This document shows, one piece after another, positions 45,150 through 57,429 of a stretch of 64,000 bases of DNA. The stretch is from Gymnopus androsaceus JB14. Taxonomy: Eukaryota > Basidiomycota > Agaricomycetes > Agaricales > Omphalotaceae. Each line of letters opens with the position of its first letter. Position 1 is the stretch's first letter. Under the pieces are notes generated by a model, which saw nothing but the letters and a program-made list of their open reading frames with translations, made no database searches and was not told where the DNA came from. A program made the position numbers and the translations under genes. The DNA is taken from positions 62,001 through 126,000 of the forward strand of contig ML769431.1 of assembly GCA_009733575.1 (NCBI GenBank), in the 5' to 3' direction.

Positions 45150-47801
45150 ATGGACCCCCCAACCTATTTTATAGGGATCACCATCGCTGCTTGCGTATAT
45201 GTATTATACAAGGTCACTGAAAGTTCTGTGCTCGACAATATACCAGGACCTTCCTCCACATCCTTTCTCCTAGGTGAGTCTAGATAATTGCCTTACCTTT
45301 ATGGAAGCAGGATAGTGAAGATACTTGCAGGTAATTTGGGCGAACTAATGCAGAACCAAGCGGGCTTGGTGAGCGTTCTTCATCAGCAGAACCTGGGTGA
45401 TCCCACAGCAAGGTCCCCCTCTGTACAGAACTGGACAGCTCTGTGGCTTCTGTGGATTGTATTGGGCTTCTGTACAGTGCTGTACAGCAACCCACAGCAA
45501 TCCACAGCAATCCACAGCAATCCACAGTTCACCCAGGTTTTGCTGATGTTGATAATCCGTGCGTTGATGCAATGTTGACGGTGGAGCTTCCAGACGGAGT
45601 TTTCTTGGCAAGAGACCTACGGTGATGTCGTCAAATTCAAGGCTTCATTTGGTGTGAGCACACATGTGCAATAGTTTGTTCCCTAAAAATGATATATTGG
45701 TTTGGTAGATCAATCGCTTTCTAATTTCTGACCCTAAAGCTCTCCAGCATATCCTTCAGACGTCTGGGTATCGATGGGTCAAATTTCAAGAGCGTAAAGA
45801 ATTCAGCAGAATGACTTCCGGGAGAGGGCTTCTCTGGGCGGACGGTTTGTAACGTCTACTAATCTTGCTTGTGGAGCGCATTTGAATATTATCGCACTGT
45901 CACAGAGGATGCACACAAAAGGCAAAGAAAAGTCATGCTTCCGGGTTTCGGGACACCAGAAGCTAAAAACTTTTTACCTCTATTCCTGTCATGTGCAGCC
46001 TCGGTGCGCAGATGTTATTTCTGTTTCCTCAGCTCTGTTAGTGTTAAATACTCCCTGTTTATAGATGTCCCAACGCTGGAGTGATATTATCTCTTCGGAA
46101 AAGGATCAGTCACATGTCTTCAACATTCCAGAATGGGCTTCTAGAGCAACTCTGGATGCAATCGGTCAAGGTTAGTTTGATTCTGGCCAAGAAATTCTAT
46201 TCTTATGTTCGCATCTTCCCGTAGCGGCCTTTGACTACAACTTTGGAGCTACCGACGATCATGAAAATGAGCTGGGTAAAGCTTACCAGAACATGTTGTT
46301 AGTCACCATATCGCCTATCTTTCTAATTTGCATTTCGCTGAATAGCAACGTTGTTGTAGCGTTAATGCATTTGGTTCTCCTTCAAAAACTTCTCTGGTAA
46401 TGCTAGAACTCCTCCAGTTCCTTCCACTTTCTCTCATGGAATTCCTCAACGACAACAATCCGAGCCGCAGAATGGCCGGTATCCGAAAGGTCACCAAAGT
46501 TGCAAATGGTATTGCTAAGGAGCTTGTATCAACAAAGTCTGAAGCACTACTTGAAGGGAAAGGCAAAAAAGATATTATGAGTTTGCTAGGTCAACGGTCT
46601 TGTTCTGACTTCAACCTGTATCTAATTGGGGAGTTTAGTCAAAGCTAATGCTGGAGAAAACCCCAAGGGCCAGCTCAGTGAGGACGAGCTAATTTCACAG
46701 ATGCGGTCTGTACTATTTACATCTGAATGTACTCGAAGCTAAAAGGATTTACTACAGCGTTCTAATTCTCGCCGGGCACGAAACTACCTCAAACACCTTG
46801 GCTTGGCTTCTCTACGAGCTCGTTCGGAACCCTGAGCTACAGAGGAAACTTCGTGCAGAGATACGTGCCGCTGAAAAGGTCGCCTCTTTACGAGGAGAGT
46901 CTGAACTGAAAATTCAAGATTTGGAGGGAATGCCCCTGCTAGGCGCTACTATTAGGGTTTGTGGTCCATCATTCATGTGCAATCAGGGGTTCTCTTTGAC
47001 GTTAACTACCATAGGAGACACTTCGCTTTCATCCAGTAGCATTGCACCTTTTTAGAACCGCTAAAGAAGACGATGTTCTTCCGCTTTCAACTCCGATTAC
47101 AACAACACATGGGGAAGTTCTTACGGAAATACCCATGCCGAAAGGCTCCAGAGTCGTTCTTTCCATTTCCGCATACAATAGGTCTGTGAATGCTGTGGTC
47201 TGTATCTCATTTTACTACTGACAAACTCTTATGTGATATAGGAATAAGAAACTTTTCGGTGAAGGTAGCTGGCATGCCTCTGCTCCGTGACGAACATCTT
47301 TGACGTCTTTTCAAGATGCACATGTGTTCAACCCATATCGCTGGCTGGAGGCAGGTCATGTAAAGAAAGGCAATGTTTCTCTAGGCCCGTTTGCAAACCT
47401 GTAAGTAATGAATCTATCCTCCAGCATAAAATGATGTCAATAGCTTCATACAGTGCGACTTTCTCTGGTGGGAATCGCTCGTAAGTGCTCAGAATCTGCA
47501 TTTCTTCACATATCAATGACCTTTTTATATTTTTATGTAGATGCATTGGTTGGAGATTCGCGTAAGGACTCCGGCTTGTTATTCCTCTTAAAGTCGCTTA
47601 ATGTTTTCTGGTTTTAGCTTGATTGAACTGCAAGCGTTCGCGGTAGAGTTGCTGAGTAATTTTGAATTCTCTGCAACATCTAAAACTGAGAAGATCCGGC
47701 GCGAAGCAGCTCTAGCCATGGTACCCACGATTGAGGGCGAGGTCGAAAACGGGGCTCAGCTTCCTTTGCGAGTGGCTTTTGCTCCGAAAGGTGAAGAATA
47801 G
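45150..47801 (+). CDS. Cytochrome P450, copy 1, intact
   Basis: Heme-thiolate monooxygenase of the ER membrane. Sixteen exons joined by canonical introns, all in frame. The N-terminal anchor (YFIGITIAACVYVLYKV) and hinge (NIPGPSSTSFLL) are followed by GNLGELMQNQAG, the C-helix region WADEDAHKRQRKVMLPGFG, the I-helix [18 protein letters not shown] of the ExxR motif, FNPYRWLEAG of the PERF-like region and the heme loop ATFSGGNRSCIGWRFA with the Cys ligand. The end is FAPKGEE. Introns crowd the heme region (exons of 24-25 nt). The second intron carries the 168-bp element at 45381. Substrate unknown; the class is that of large basidiomycete P450 expansions, family not assigned. The only copy of three without a frameshift. 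Confidence 0.9.
45381..45548. mobile_element. 168-bp CATCAGCA-family element in a P450 intron
   Basis: Ends CATCAGCAGAACCTGGGTG (left) and CACCCAGGTTTTGCTGATG (right) are inverted. The interior is made of CTGTACAG, CCACAGCAAT and TGTGG words. TT lies on both sides and only one TT is present at the empty site in copies 2 and 3 (GAGCAACCTTGTATCC), so TT is the likely target duplication. The host intron keeps its donor and acceptor. Confidence 0.85.
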
Positions 47802-49416
47802 GGGAGGAATCTCTATAATGGTGTCGATAAAATATATACTATCACCGACAACCTGCCCGAATGTAGAGTACCACTTTGCAAATAAGATTGATTCCAGCTT
47901 TACATTTACTGGCACTTGCTGACGCTGCCTCCTCTTATTCAACTTTTTCTTTAACTAGAACCCAGAAAAACCACACACATACATACATATATGATACACC
48001 GAATCTGCGCGACCGCCGACAGGGAATGTGGAATCAGAAACATCCATGATCCATCCTCCAAAAAGAGTCCGAGTCTCCTTCCTTACCGCATCGTCGGTAA
48101 ATTTTATCGGCTCATTTAAGTACTGCTTCTCATCTTTCGTCGCATAGCTCATTCATGCGAACCGTGCTCAGGAAGGTAGGCATGGTCCAAGAACTAAACC
48201 CTGATGATCCAGAGAATTACCCAATGCGGCACCGGGAGTCCTTGATGAAACAGTATTATACTTACTTAGGCTTATACCAAGATTAAACAATTTGATCCTG
48301 TGCCAGCACCATAAAGAATGCTGGAACGTTTCCAAATATATACGCCCAGTGTGCTATCTTCACTCTGCCAGAGCTAGTCTCGGTGTTTTCTCAACCCTTG
48401 ACTTCATGTTTCTTTCAACTCCGAAGCTTCTTGCTTCTGTATTCCTTGTACTTAATCAGACTAGCAACTGCGGGTGCATTCCCGGTCAACTTCGACTCCA
48501 ACATCAGATCTCTGTCTGAACGTGGTGCCACGACTAACTTCTTGGGATATGCCTATGTTACTGTATCAAACTGTGCCAGGCTCCGTGGACCGTGGCTTTG
48601 AGCACCAATTTAAGCTCAGGCAATTTAAATCCGGCTGGATTATCCAAACCTTCGAGTTTACCCTCAGTACCGTTGTTTTGCTGCGAGTTAGAGAATCAGA
48701 TCAGAGAAGAACAGTGCGCGTCAAAATTTCGATGTCGGATTTTCGGCCCATCAACTTTGACGTCAAACTTGCTTTTCGCGACGAAAATCAAGATCAAATC
48801 AAGCTTCAACCACTTTGTTTTGCTTTTCACCGGGTTCAGCATTAAATGGCTTGAACTCATCTATGATGATGCTCCATTGCTTACTGACACTCAGCTGAAG
48901 CCTGAGGGTAACATCAATATCGTGAGTAAGTTTTACAACCCCGTACCGGTTAACAACTGTAGGCTTTCAATTTCCCCTCACTTCGAATAGACCTGGGATC
49001 GCTGAAAAGCATCAGGCGACTTCTGGCACTCACTATGCGATCCTTCTTCGGATGTTCTATGATCCGTATCGGCTACTTAGCCCATTCCCAATGACTGTCT
49101 TAATGCAGGCTCACATTCGACAATCCGTTGCGTATCGCAAGAAGCAGGACTTATTATATGATCCTGGCAGCGAAAGTGATACATATCGGCTATTACCCCA
49201 ATCCCACTGACTGTCTTAATGCCGACCCACATCTTGACCCACATTCAATAATCCGCTGCAAATCGCAAGAAAGCTCTTTTCAGAAGCCTTCTGACCTCAT
49301 TTCAAATGACAAATGGTATCAGTTTTCTTAACATCAGTGACATATTGTTTGCTGGGAATTCCAGGCTCAACGATGTATAAATGTCCTGCAATATACTATC
49401 GTCTTGCGATACCAAC
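47802..49416. repeat. Intergenic part of tandem duplication: secreted-protein fragment joined to MYND exon 1 fragment
   Basis: 48380-48600 encodes a signal-peptide-like start (MFLSTPKLLASVFLV) and, after a frame slip, AFPVNFDSNIRSLSERGATT, i.e. the beginning of a secreted protein. At about 48590 it is joined to sequence matching the first MYND exon and its upstream region (42245-42420; shared GAGCACCAATTTAAGCTCAG-type stretches and CAGTGCGCGTCAAAATTTC). This junction marks the boundary of the tandem duplication. The rest up to 49416 matches the promoter side of P450 copy 1 without the transposons. Confidence 0.7.
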
Positions 49417-51897
49417 ATGGACCCCTCAACCTATCTTATAGCGATCAGCATCGCTGCTTTCATATATGTATTCTACAAGGTCACTAAACGTTCTGTGCTC
49501 GACAATATACCAGGACCTGCCTCCACATCCTTTCTCCTAGGTGAGTCTCCCTACCTTTATCGAAACAGGATACTGAAGATAATACTTGCAGGTAATTTAG
49601 GTGAACTGATGCAGAACCAAGCGGGCTTGGTGAGCAACCTTGTATCCGTGCGTTGATGCAATGTTGACGGTGGGGCTTCCAGACGGAGTTTTCTTGGCAA
49701 GAGACCTACGGTGACGTGGTCAAGTTTAAGGCTTCATTTGGGGTGAGCACAATGCATGCTCAATGGTTTGTTCCTTAAAAATGATATATCGGTCTGGTAG
49801 ATCAATCGCTTTCTAATTTCTGACCCTAAAGCTCTCCAGCATATCCTTCAAACGTCTGGGTATCGATGGATCAAATTCCGAGAGCGTAGAGAATTCAGCA
49901 GACTAACAACCGGGAAAGGGCTTCTCTGGGCGGACGGTTTGTAATGTCTACTAATCTTGCTTGTGGAGTACATTTGAATATTCTCGCACTGTCACAGAGG
50001 ATGCACACAAAAGGCAAAGAAAAGTCATGCTTCCGGGTTTCGGGACACCAGAAGCTAAAAACTTTTTACCTCTATTCCTGTCATGTGCAGCCTCGGTGCG
50101 CAGATGTTATTTTCTGTTTCCTCAGCTCTATCGGTGTTGAATATTCCATGATTATAGATGTCCCAACGCTGGAGTAATATTATCTCTTCGGAAAAGGATC
50201 AGTCGCATGTCTTCAACATTCCAGAATGGACTTCTAGAGCAACTTTGGATGCAATTGGTCAAGGTTAGTTTGATTCTGGCCAAGAAATTATATCCTTATG
50301 TTCGCGTCTTCCTCTAGCGGCCTTTGACTATAACTTTGGAGCTACCGACGATCATGAAAATGAGCTGGGTAAAGTTTACCAGAACATGATGTTAGTCACC
50401 ATATATCTCTTACCTTTTTCAAATTTGCATTTCGCTGAATAGCACTGTTGTTGTAGGATTAATGCATTCGGTTCTCCTTCGAAAGTAGCTCTGGTAATGC
50501 TAGAACTCCTCCAGTTCCTTCCAGTTTCTCTCATGGAATTCTTCAACGACAACAACCCGAGCCGTAGAACTGCTGTCACTCAAAAGGCCAGCAAAGTTGC
50601 AAATGGCGATTGCTAAAGAGCTTGTATCAACAAAGTCTGAAGCACTACTTGAAGGGAAAGGCAAAAAAGATATTATGAGTTTGCTAGGTCAACGATCTTG
50701 TTCTGACTTCAATCTGTATCTAATTGGAGCGTTTAGTTAAAGCTAATGCTGGAGAAAACCCAAAGGGCCAGCTCAGTGAGGACGAACTAATTTCACAGAT
50801 GCGGTCTGTACTATTTACATCTGAATGTACTCGAAGCTAAAAGGATTTACTACAGCGTTCTAATTCTCGCCGGGCACGAAACTACCTCAAACACCTTGTC
50901 TTGGCTTCTTTACGAGCTCGTTCGGAACCCTGAGCTACAGAGGAAACTTCGTGCAGAAATACGTGCCACTGAAAAGGTCGCCTCTTTACGAGGAGAGTCT
51001 GAACTGAACATTCAAGATTTGGAGGGAATGCCCCTGCTAGGCGCTACTATTAGGGTTTGTGGTCCATCATCCATGTGAAATCGGGGTTCTCTTTGACGTT
51101 AACTATCGTAGGAGACACTTCGCTTTCATCCAGTAGCATTGCACCTTTTTAGAACCGCTAAAGAAGACGATGTTCTTCCGCTTTCAACTCCGATTACAAC
51201 AACGAACGGGGAAGTTCTTACGGAAATACCCATGCCGAAAGGCTCCAGAGTTGTTCTTTCCATTCCCGCATACAATAGGTTTGTGAATGCTGTGGTTGTA
51301 TCTCATTTTACTACTGACAAACTCTTATATGATATAGGAATAAGAAAATTTTCGGTGAAGGTAACTGGCCTTGCCTCTGCTCCGTGATGAACAACTTTGA
51401 CATCTTTTCAAGATGCACATGTGTTCAACCCATACCGCTGGCTGGAGGCAGATCATGTAAAGAAAGGCAGTGTTTCTCTAGGCCCGTTTGCAAACCTGTA
51501 AGTATAGAACTTATGTTGAAGCATAAAATGATGCCAATAGCTCCATCCAGCGCGACTTTCTCTGGCGGGATCCGCTCGTACGTGCTTGGACTTTGCATTT
51601 CTTCACATATCAATGACCTTTCATACTTATATGTAGATGCATTGGTTGGAGATTCGCGTAAGGACTCCGGCTTGTTATTTCTTCAGAGTCGCTTAATTTT
51701 TTATGGTTTTTAGCGTGATTGAACTGCAGGCATTCGCGGTGGAGTTGCTGAGTAATTTTGAATTCTCTGCAGCATCTAAAACTGAGAAGATTAGGCGCGA
51801 AGCAGCCCTAGTCATGGTACCCACGATTGAAGGCGAGGTCGAGAACGGGGCTCAGCTTCCTTTGAAAGTGACTTTTGCTCCGAAAGGCGAAGAATAG
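49417..51897 (+). pseudogene. Cytochrome P450, copy 2, one-base insertion
   Basis: Same exon layout and motifs as copy 1 (MDPSTYLIAISIAAFIYVFY anchor, [44 protein letters not shown]). In exon 8 the frame reads ANGDC then TAA at 50614-50616; copies 1 and 3 read NGIAKE or NGVAKE there. One extra G near 50608 is the cause. Everything downstream is intact in the other frame, so the lesion is very young or an assembly error. If real, the product would stop before the I-helix and lack heme binding. TATA box at 49376. Confidence 0.8.
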
Positions 51898-53521
51898 GGG
51901 AGGAATCTCCTATGCGTATGGTGTCGATAAAATATGTATACTATCACCGACAACCTGCCCGAATTAGCATACCACTTTGCCAAATAAGATTGATTCCAGC
52001 TTACATTATACTGGCAACTTGCTGACGCTGCTCCTCTTATTCAACTTTTCTTTAATAGACACCCAGAAAAACACACACACATACATACATATATGATACA
52101 CCGAATCTGCGCGACCGCCGACAGGAATGTGGAAGAAGAAACATCCATGATCCATCCTCCAAAAAGAGTCCGAGTCTCCTCCTTACCGCATCGTCGGTAA
52201 ATTTTATCGGCTCATTTAAGTACTGCTTCTCATCTTTCGTCGCATAGCTCATTCATGCGAACCGTGCTCAGGAAGGTAGGCATGGTCCAAGAACTAAACC
52301 CTGATGATCCAGAGAATTACCCAATGCGGCACCGGGAGTCCTTGATGAAACAGTATTATACTTACTTAGGCTTATACCAAGATTAAACCAATTTGATCCT
52401 GTGCCAGCACCATAAAGAATGCTGGAACGTTTCCAAATATATACGCCCAGTGTGCTATCTTCACTCTGCCAGAGCTAGTCTCGGTGTTTTCTCAACCCTT
52501 GACTTCATGTTTCTTTCAACTCCGAAGCTTCTTGCTTCTGTATTCCTTGTACTTAATCAGACTAGCAACTGCGGGTGCATTCCCGGTCAACTTCGACTCC
52601 AACATCAGATCTCTGTCTGAACGTGGTGCCACGACTAACTTCTTGGATATTGGGATATGCCTATGTTACTGTATCAAACTGTGCCAGGCTCCGTGGACCG
52701 TGGCTTTGAGCACCAATTTAAGCTCAGGTAATTTAAATCCGGCTGGATTATCCAAACTTCGAGTTTACCCTCAGTACCGTTGTTTTGCTGCGAGTTAGAG
52801 AATCAGATCAGAGAAGAACAGTGCGCGTCAAAATTTCGATGTCGGATTTTCGGCCCATCAACTTTGACGTCAAACTTGCCTTTCGCGACGAAAATCAAGA
52901 TCAAATCAAGCTTCAACCACTTTGTTTTGCTTTTCACCGGTTCAGCATTAAATGGCTTGAACTCATCTATGATGATGCTCCATTGCTTACTGACACTCAG
53001 CTGAAGCCTGAGGGTAACATCAATTTCGTGAGTAAGTTTTACAACCCCGTAGTTAACAACTGTAGGCTTTCAATTTCCCCTCACTTCGAATAGACTTGGG
53101 ATCGCTGAAAAGCATCAGGCGACTTCTGGCACTCCACTATGCGATCCTTCTTCGGATGTTCTATGATCCGTATCGGCTACTTAGCCCATTCCCAATGACT
53201 GTCTTAATGCAGGCTCACATTCGACAATCCGTTGCGTATCGCAAGAAGCAGGACTTATTATGTGATCCTGGCAGCGAAAGTGATACATATCGGCTATTAC
53301 CCCAATCCCACTGACTGTCTTAATGCCGACCCACATCTTGACCCACATTCAATAATCCGCTGCAAATCGCAAGAAAGCTCTTTTCAGAAGCCTTCTGGAC
53401 CTCATTTCAAATGACAAATGGTATCAGTTTTCTTAACATCAGTGACATATTGTTTGCTGGGAATTCCAGGCTCAACGATGTATAAATGTCCTGCAATATA
53501 CTATCGTCTTGCGATACCAAC
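51898..53521. repeat. Second copy of secreted-protein and MYND-exon fragments
   Basis: Near-identical to 47802-49416: signal-peptide-like MFLSTPKLLASVFLV start at about 52508, junction to the MYND exon 1 fragment at about 52690, then the P450 promoter with TATAAATG at 53481. No complete gene. Confidence 0.75.
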
Positions 53522-55996
53522 ATGGACCCTCAACCTATCTTATAGCGATCAGCATCGCTGCTTTCATATATGTATTCTACAAGGTCACTAAACGTTCTGT
53601 GCTCGACAATATACCAGGACCTGCCTCCACATCCTTTCTCCTAGGTGAGTCTCCCTACCTTTATCGAAACAGGATACTGAAGATAATACTTGCAGGTAAT
53701 TTAGGTGAACTGATGCAGAACCAAGCGGCTTGGTGAGCAACCTTGTATCCGTGCGTTGATGCAATGTTGACGGTGGGGCTTCCAGACGGAGTTTTCTTGG
53801 CAAGAGACCTACGGTGACGTGGTCAAGTTTAAGGCTTCATTTGGGGTGAGCACAATGCATGCTCAACGTTTGTTCCTTAAAAATGATATATCGGTCTGGT
53901 AGATCAATCGCTTTCTAATTTCTGACCCTAAAGCTCTCCAGCATATCCTTCAAACGTCTGGGTATCGATGGATCAAATTCCGAGAGCGTAGAGAATTCAG
54001 CAGACTAACAACCGGGAAAGGGCTTCTCTGGGCGGACGGTTTGTAATGTCTACTAATCTTGCTTGTGGAGTACATTTGAATATTCTCGCACTGTCACAGA
54101 GGATGCACACAAAAGGCAAAGAAAAGTCATGCTTCCGGGTTTCGGGACACCAGAAGCTAAAAACTTTTTACCTCTATTCCTGTCATGTGCAGCCTCGGTG
54201 CGCAGATGTTATTTTCTGTTTCCTCAGCTCTATCGGTGTTGAATATTCCATGATTATAGATGTCCCAACGCTGGAGTAATATTATCTCTTCGGAAAAGGA
54301 TCAGTCGCATGTCTTCAACATTCCTGAATGGACTTCTAGAGCAACTTTGGATGCAATTGGTCAAGGTTAGTTTGATTCTGGCCAAGAAATTATATCCTTA
54401 TGTTCGCGTCTTCCTCTAGCGGCCTTTGACTATAACTTTGGAGCTACCGACGATCATGAAAATGAGCTGGGTAAAGTTTACCAGAACATGATGTTAGTCA
54501 CCATATATCTCTTACCTTTTTAATTTGCATTTCGCTGAATAGCACTGTTGTTGTAGGATTAATGCATTCGGTTCTCCTTCGAAAGTAGCTCTGGTAATGC
54601 TAGAACTCCTCCAGTTCCTTCCAGTTTCTCTCATGGAATTCTTCAACGACAACAACCCGAGCCGTAGAACTGCTGTCACTCAAAAGGCCAGCAAAGTTGC
54701 AAATGGCGTTGCTAAGGAGCTTGTATCAACAAAGTCTGAAGCACTACTTGAAGGGAAAGGCAAAAAAGATATTATGAGTTTGCTAGGTCAACGATCTTGT
54801 TCTGACTTCAATCTGTATCTAATTGGAGCGTTTAGTTAAAGCTAATGCTGGAGAAAACCCAAAGGGCCAGCTCAGTGAGGACGAACTAATTTCACAGATG
54901 CGGTCTGTACTATTTACATCTGAATGTACTCGAAGCTAAAAGGATTTACTACAGCGTTCTAATTCTCGCCGGGCACGAAACTACCTCAAACACCTTGTCT
55001 TGGCTTCTTTACGAGCTCGTTCGGAACCCTGAGCTACAGAGGAAACTTCGTGCAGAAATACGTGCCACTGAAAAGGTCGCCTCTTTACGAGGAGAGTCTG
55101 AACTGAACATTCAAGATTTGGAGGGAATGCCCCTGCTAGGCGCTACTATTAGGGTTTGTGGTCCATCATCCATGTGAAATCGGGGTTCTCTTTGACGTTA
55201 ACTATCGTAGGAGACACTTCGCTTTCATCCAGTAGCATTGCACCTTTTTAGAACCGCTAAAGAAGACGATGTTCTTCCGCTTTCAACTCCGATTACAACA
55301 ACGAACGGGGAAGTTCTTACGGAAATACCCATGCCGAAAGGCTCCAGAGTTGTTCTTTCCATTCCCGCATACAATAGGTTTGTGAATGCTGTGGTTGTAT
55401 CTCATTTTACTACTGACAAACTCTTATATGATATAGGAATAAGAAAATTTTCGGTGAAGGTAACTGGCCTTGCCTCTGCTCCGTGATGAACAACTTTGAC
55501 ATCTTTTCAAGATGCACATGTGTTCAACCCATACCGCTGGCTGGAGGCAGATCATGTAAAGAAAGGCAGTGTTTCTCTAGGCCCGTTTGCAAACCTGTAA
55601 GTATAGAACTTATGTTGAAGCATAAAATGATGCCAATAGCTCCATCCAGCGCGACTTTCTCTGGCGGGATCCGCTCGTACGTGCTTGGACTTTGCATTTC
55701 TTCACATATCAATGACCTTTCATACTTATATGTAGATGCATTGGTTGGAGATTCGCGTAAGGACTCCGGCTTGTTATTTCTTCAGAGTGGCTTAATTTTT
55801 TATGGTTTTTAGCGTGATTGAACTGCAGGCATTCGCGGTGGAGTTGCTGAGTAATTTTGAATTCTCTGCAGCATCTAAAACTGAGAAGATTAGGCGCGAA
55901 GCAGCCCTAGTCATGGTACCCACGATTGAAGGCGAGGTCGAGAACGGGGCTCAGCTTCCTTTGAAAGTGACTTTTGCTCCGAAAGGCGAAGAATAG
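53522..55996 (+). pseudogene. Cytochrome P450, copy 3, two one-base deletions
   Basis: Almost identical to copy 2 but the ATG is followed by ACCCTCAACC instead of ACCCCTCAACC (about 53528), throwing the anchor out of frame after three codons, and GCGGGCTTG is GCGGCTTG near 53727 at the end of exon 2. Exon 8, broken in copy 2, is intact here (NGVAKE), and all later motifs are kept. Both lesions are in short C or G runs, where assembly errors are common. If real, no in-frame ATG restores the membrane anchor. Confidence 0.8.
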
Positions 55997-56599
55997 GGGA
56001 GGAATCTCCATATGGCGTATGGTGTCGATAAAGTATGTATACTATCTACGTTTTTTCACAACCTGTACCTCTTTGCGAACATGATTAATTCCAACTTTAC
56101 ATTTACTGGCGCTTGTTGAACTAACTGAAACTCGCTTTGATCAAACTTTGCGAATCTGCGTGGAAATACAACGGAAATATCCATCGTCCAGCGGAGCGGC
56201 GAGTCCTTCCCTTACCACACCACCTTCATCACATAGCTCATTGTACCAGACTGCATTCTGGAAGGAAAGTAGGAAGAACGTTGGAGAGAATACTCAGGCC
56301 AAGATTAAACAATTTTAATGGGCCTGCGATTCGCGACGATGCGATTTTGATGAAATCCTGTGCCAGCACAATCTTGCTAGAACGTTTCCAAATATACACG
56401 CCTAATGCGCCATCTTCTTTCTGCCAGAGTTGGTCTCTATTTGGTGCTTTTCCGACCCTCGAATTCATGTTATTTTCAACTCTGAATCTCCTTGCTTCTG
56501 CATTCTTGTAATCAGACTGGTAATCGTGGGTGCGTTCAACCCGGTCAACTCCAACACCAGATCTCTGTCCGAACTTGGTGTCACGATGTCGGTATTGTT

Positions 56600-57325
56600 C
56601 ATCAGCAGAACCTGGGTGAACGCTACAGCACCTATAGCAGCTTATAGCAATCCATAGCAGCCACAGCACTGTACAGTGCTGTGGAATGCTATGAGGTCCT
56701 ATGACATCCTGTAAGATGCTGTAGGTTGACCGTTGCTCGAGTATTCTGACACCTGTCATTCCCAGCTGATGGATACGGCAACGGGGACCTTGGACGCTAT
56801 TTAATCAACGGTTTTGACAAGTTCGACGTCTTTCCTTCCCCCACTAAGCTCAACTTAACTCAGACTGTAAGTTCTGCTCTCTGGAATTTTTGACTCGGAG
56901 GCTCTAATTGTATATCTGATGACATCTTTTAGTCTCATTGAAGAAGGATTCGATGACTGGTAGGAGGTTGCAGTTAATTAGTATACAATTTTACGCCAGT
57001 TGTGGGCCTGTTGGATGAGTCGAGTATGTATGTTGTAGTCTTAGTAGTGTTTGGAATCGCCAATAAAATGATTTTATAAATATTTTGCTAGTATTTCGCT
57101 CTCGCCAGCCAGGGAATCAATTCAAAATGATAATATATTTGGTATTGAATCAATATTGAATAGAACCCTGATGGCGGCGTTCCCGCGAAGTCCACAGCGA
57201 TCCACAGCAACCCATAGCATCCCACAGTTCTGTACAGAGGGGTACCTTGCTATGGGTCCTATAAGTGCTGTGGGTTCTGTACAGAGCTGTACAGCTCTGT
57301 ACAGAACACCCAGGTTTTGCTGATG
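56600..57325 (+). mobile_element. 726-bp CATCAGCA-family element with captured gene end (copy B)
   Basis: Ends CATCAGCAGAACCTGGGTG and CACCCAGGTTTTGCTGATG, TT on both sides. Each end carries 150 bp of palindromic words (CTATAGCA, CCACAGC, CTGTACAG). The middle (56765-57165) is unlike the rest: an open stretch DGYGNGDLGRYLINGFDKF, FPSPTKLNLTQT, a canonical intron (GTAAGT...TTTTAG), then LIEEGFDDW and a stop, followed by AT-rich 3'-UTR-like sequence. It looks like the 3' end of a host gene carried as cargo. Confidence 0.8.
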
Positions 57326-57429
57326 TTGTGAACCTGCTTCTTGAGACATGCCTATGTTACCGAGGTATGTCAGGCTTTCTCCCCTTCATCTGTAGATGAT
57401 TATAATTTATTTGTCTCTGCCAGGGACTT

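Larger units (their letters stand above)
47960..56000 (+). repeat. Two near-identical tandem units of about 4.1 kb (P450 copies 2 and 3)
   Basis: Sequence from about 47960 to 51900 recurs from about 52060 to 56000 with only scattered single-base differences, many in short homopolymers. The period is about 4105 bp (ATG at 49417 and 53522). Each unit holds secreted-protein fragment, MYND exon 1 fragment, promoter and P450. The unit around copy 1 (42245-48590) is more diverged and enlarged by insertions. Confidence 0.9.

Noticed and set aside
45288..45625. Open frames of 60-96 codons across the 168-bp element on both strands
   Set aside because: They arise because the palindromic words lack stop codons; the region is an intron of the P450 gene.
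56238..56759. A 173-codon minus-strand open frame
   Set aside because: It runs through transposon end words and the fragment of the secreted-protein gene in antisense; similar frames appear in every element of this family.
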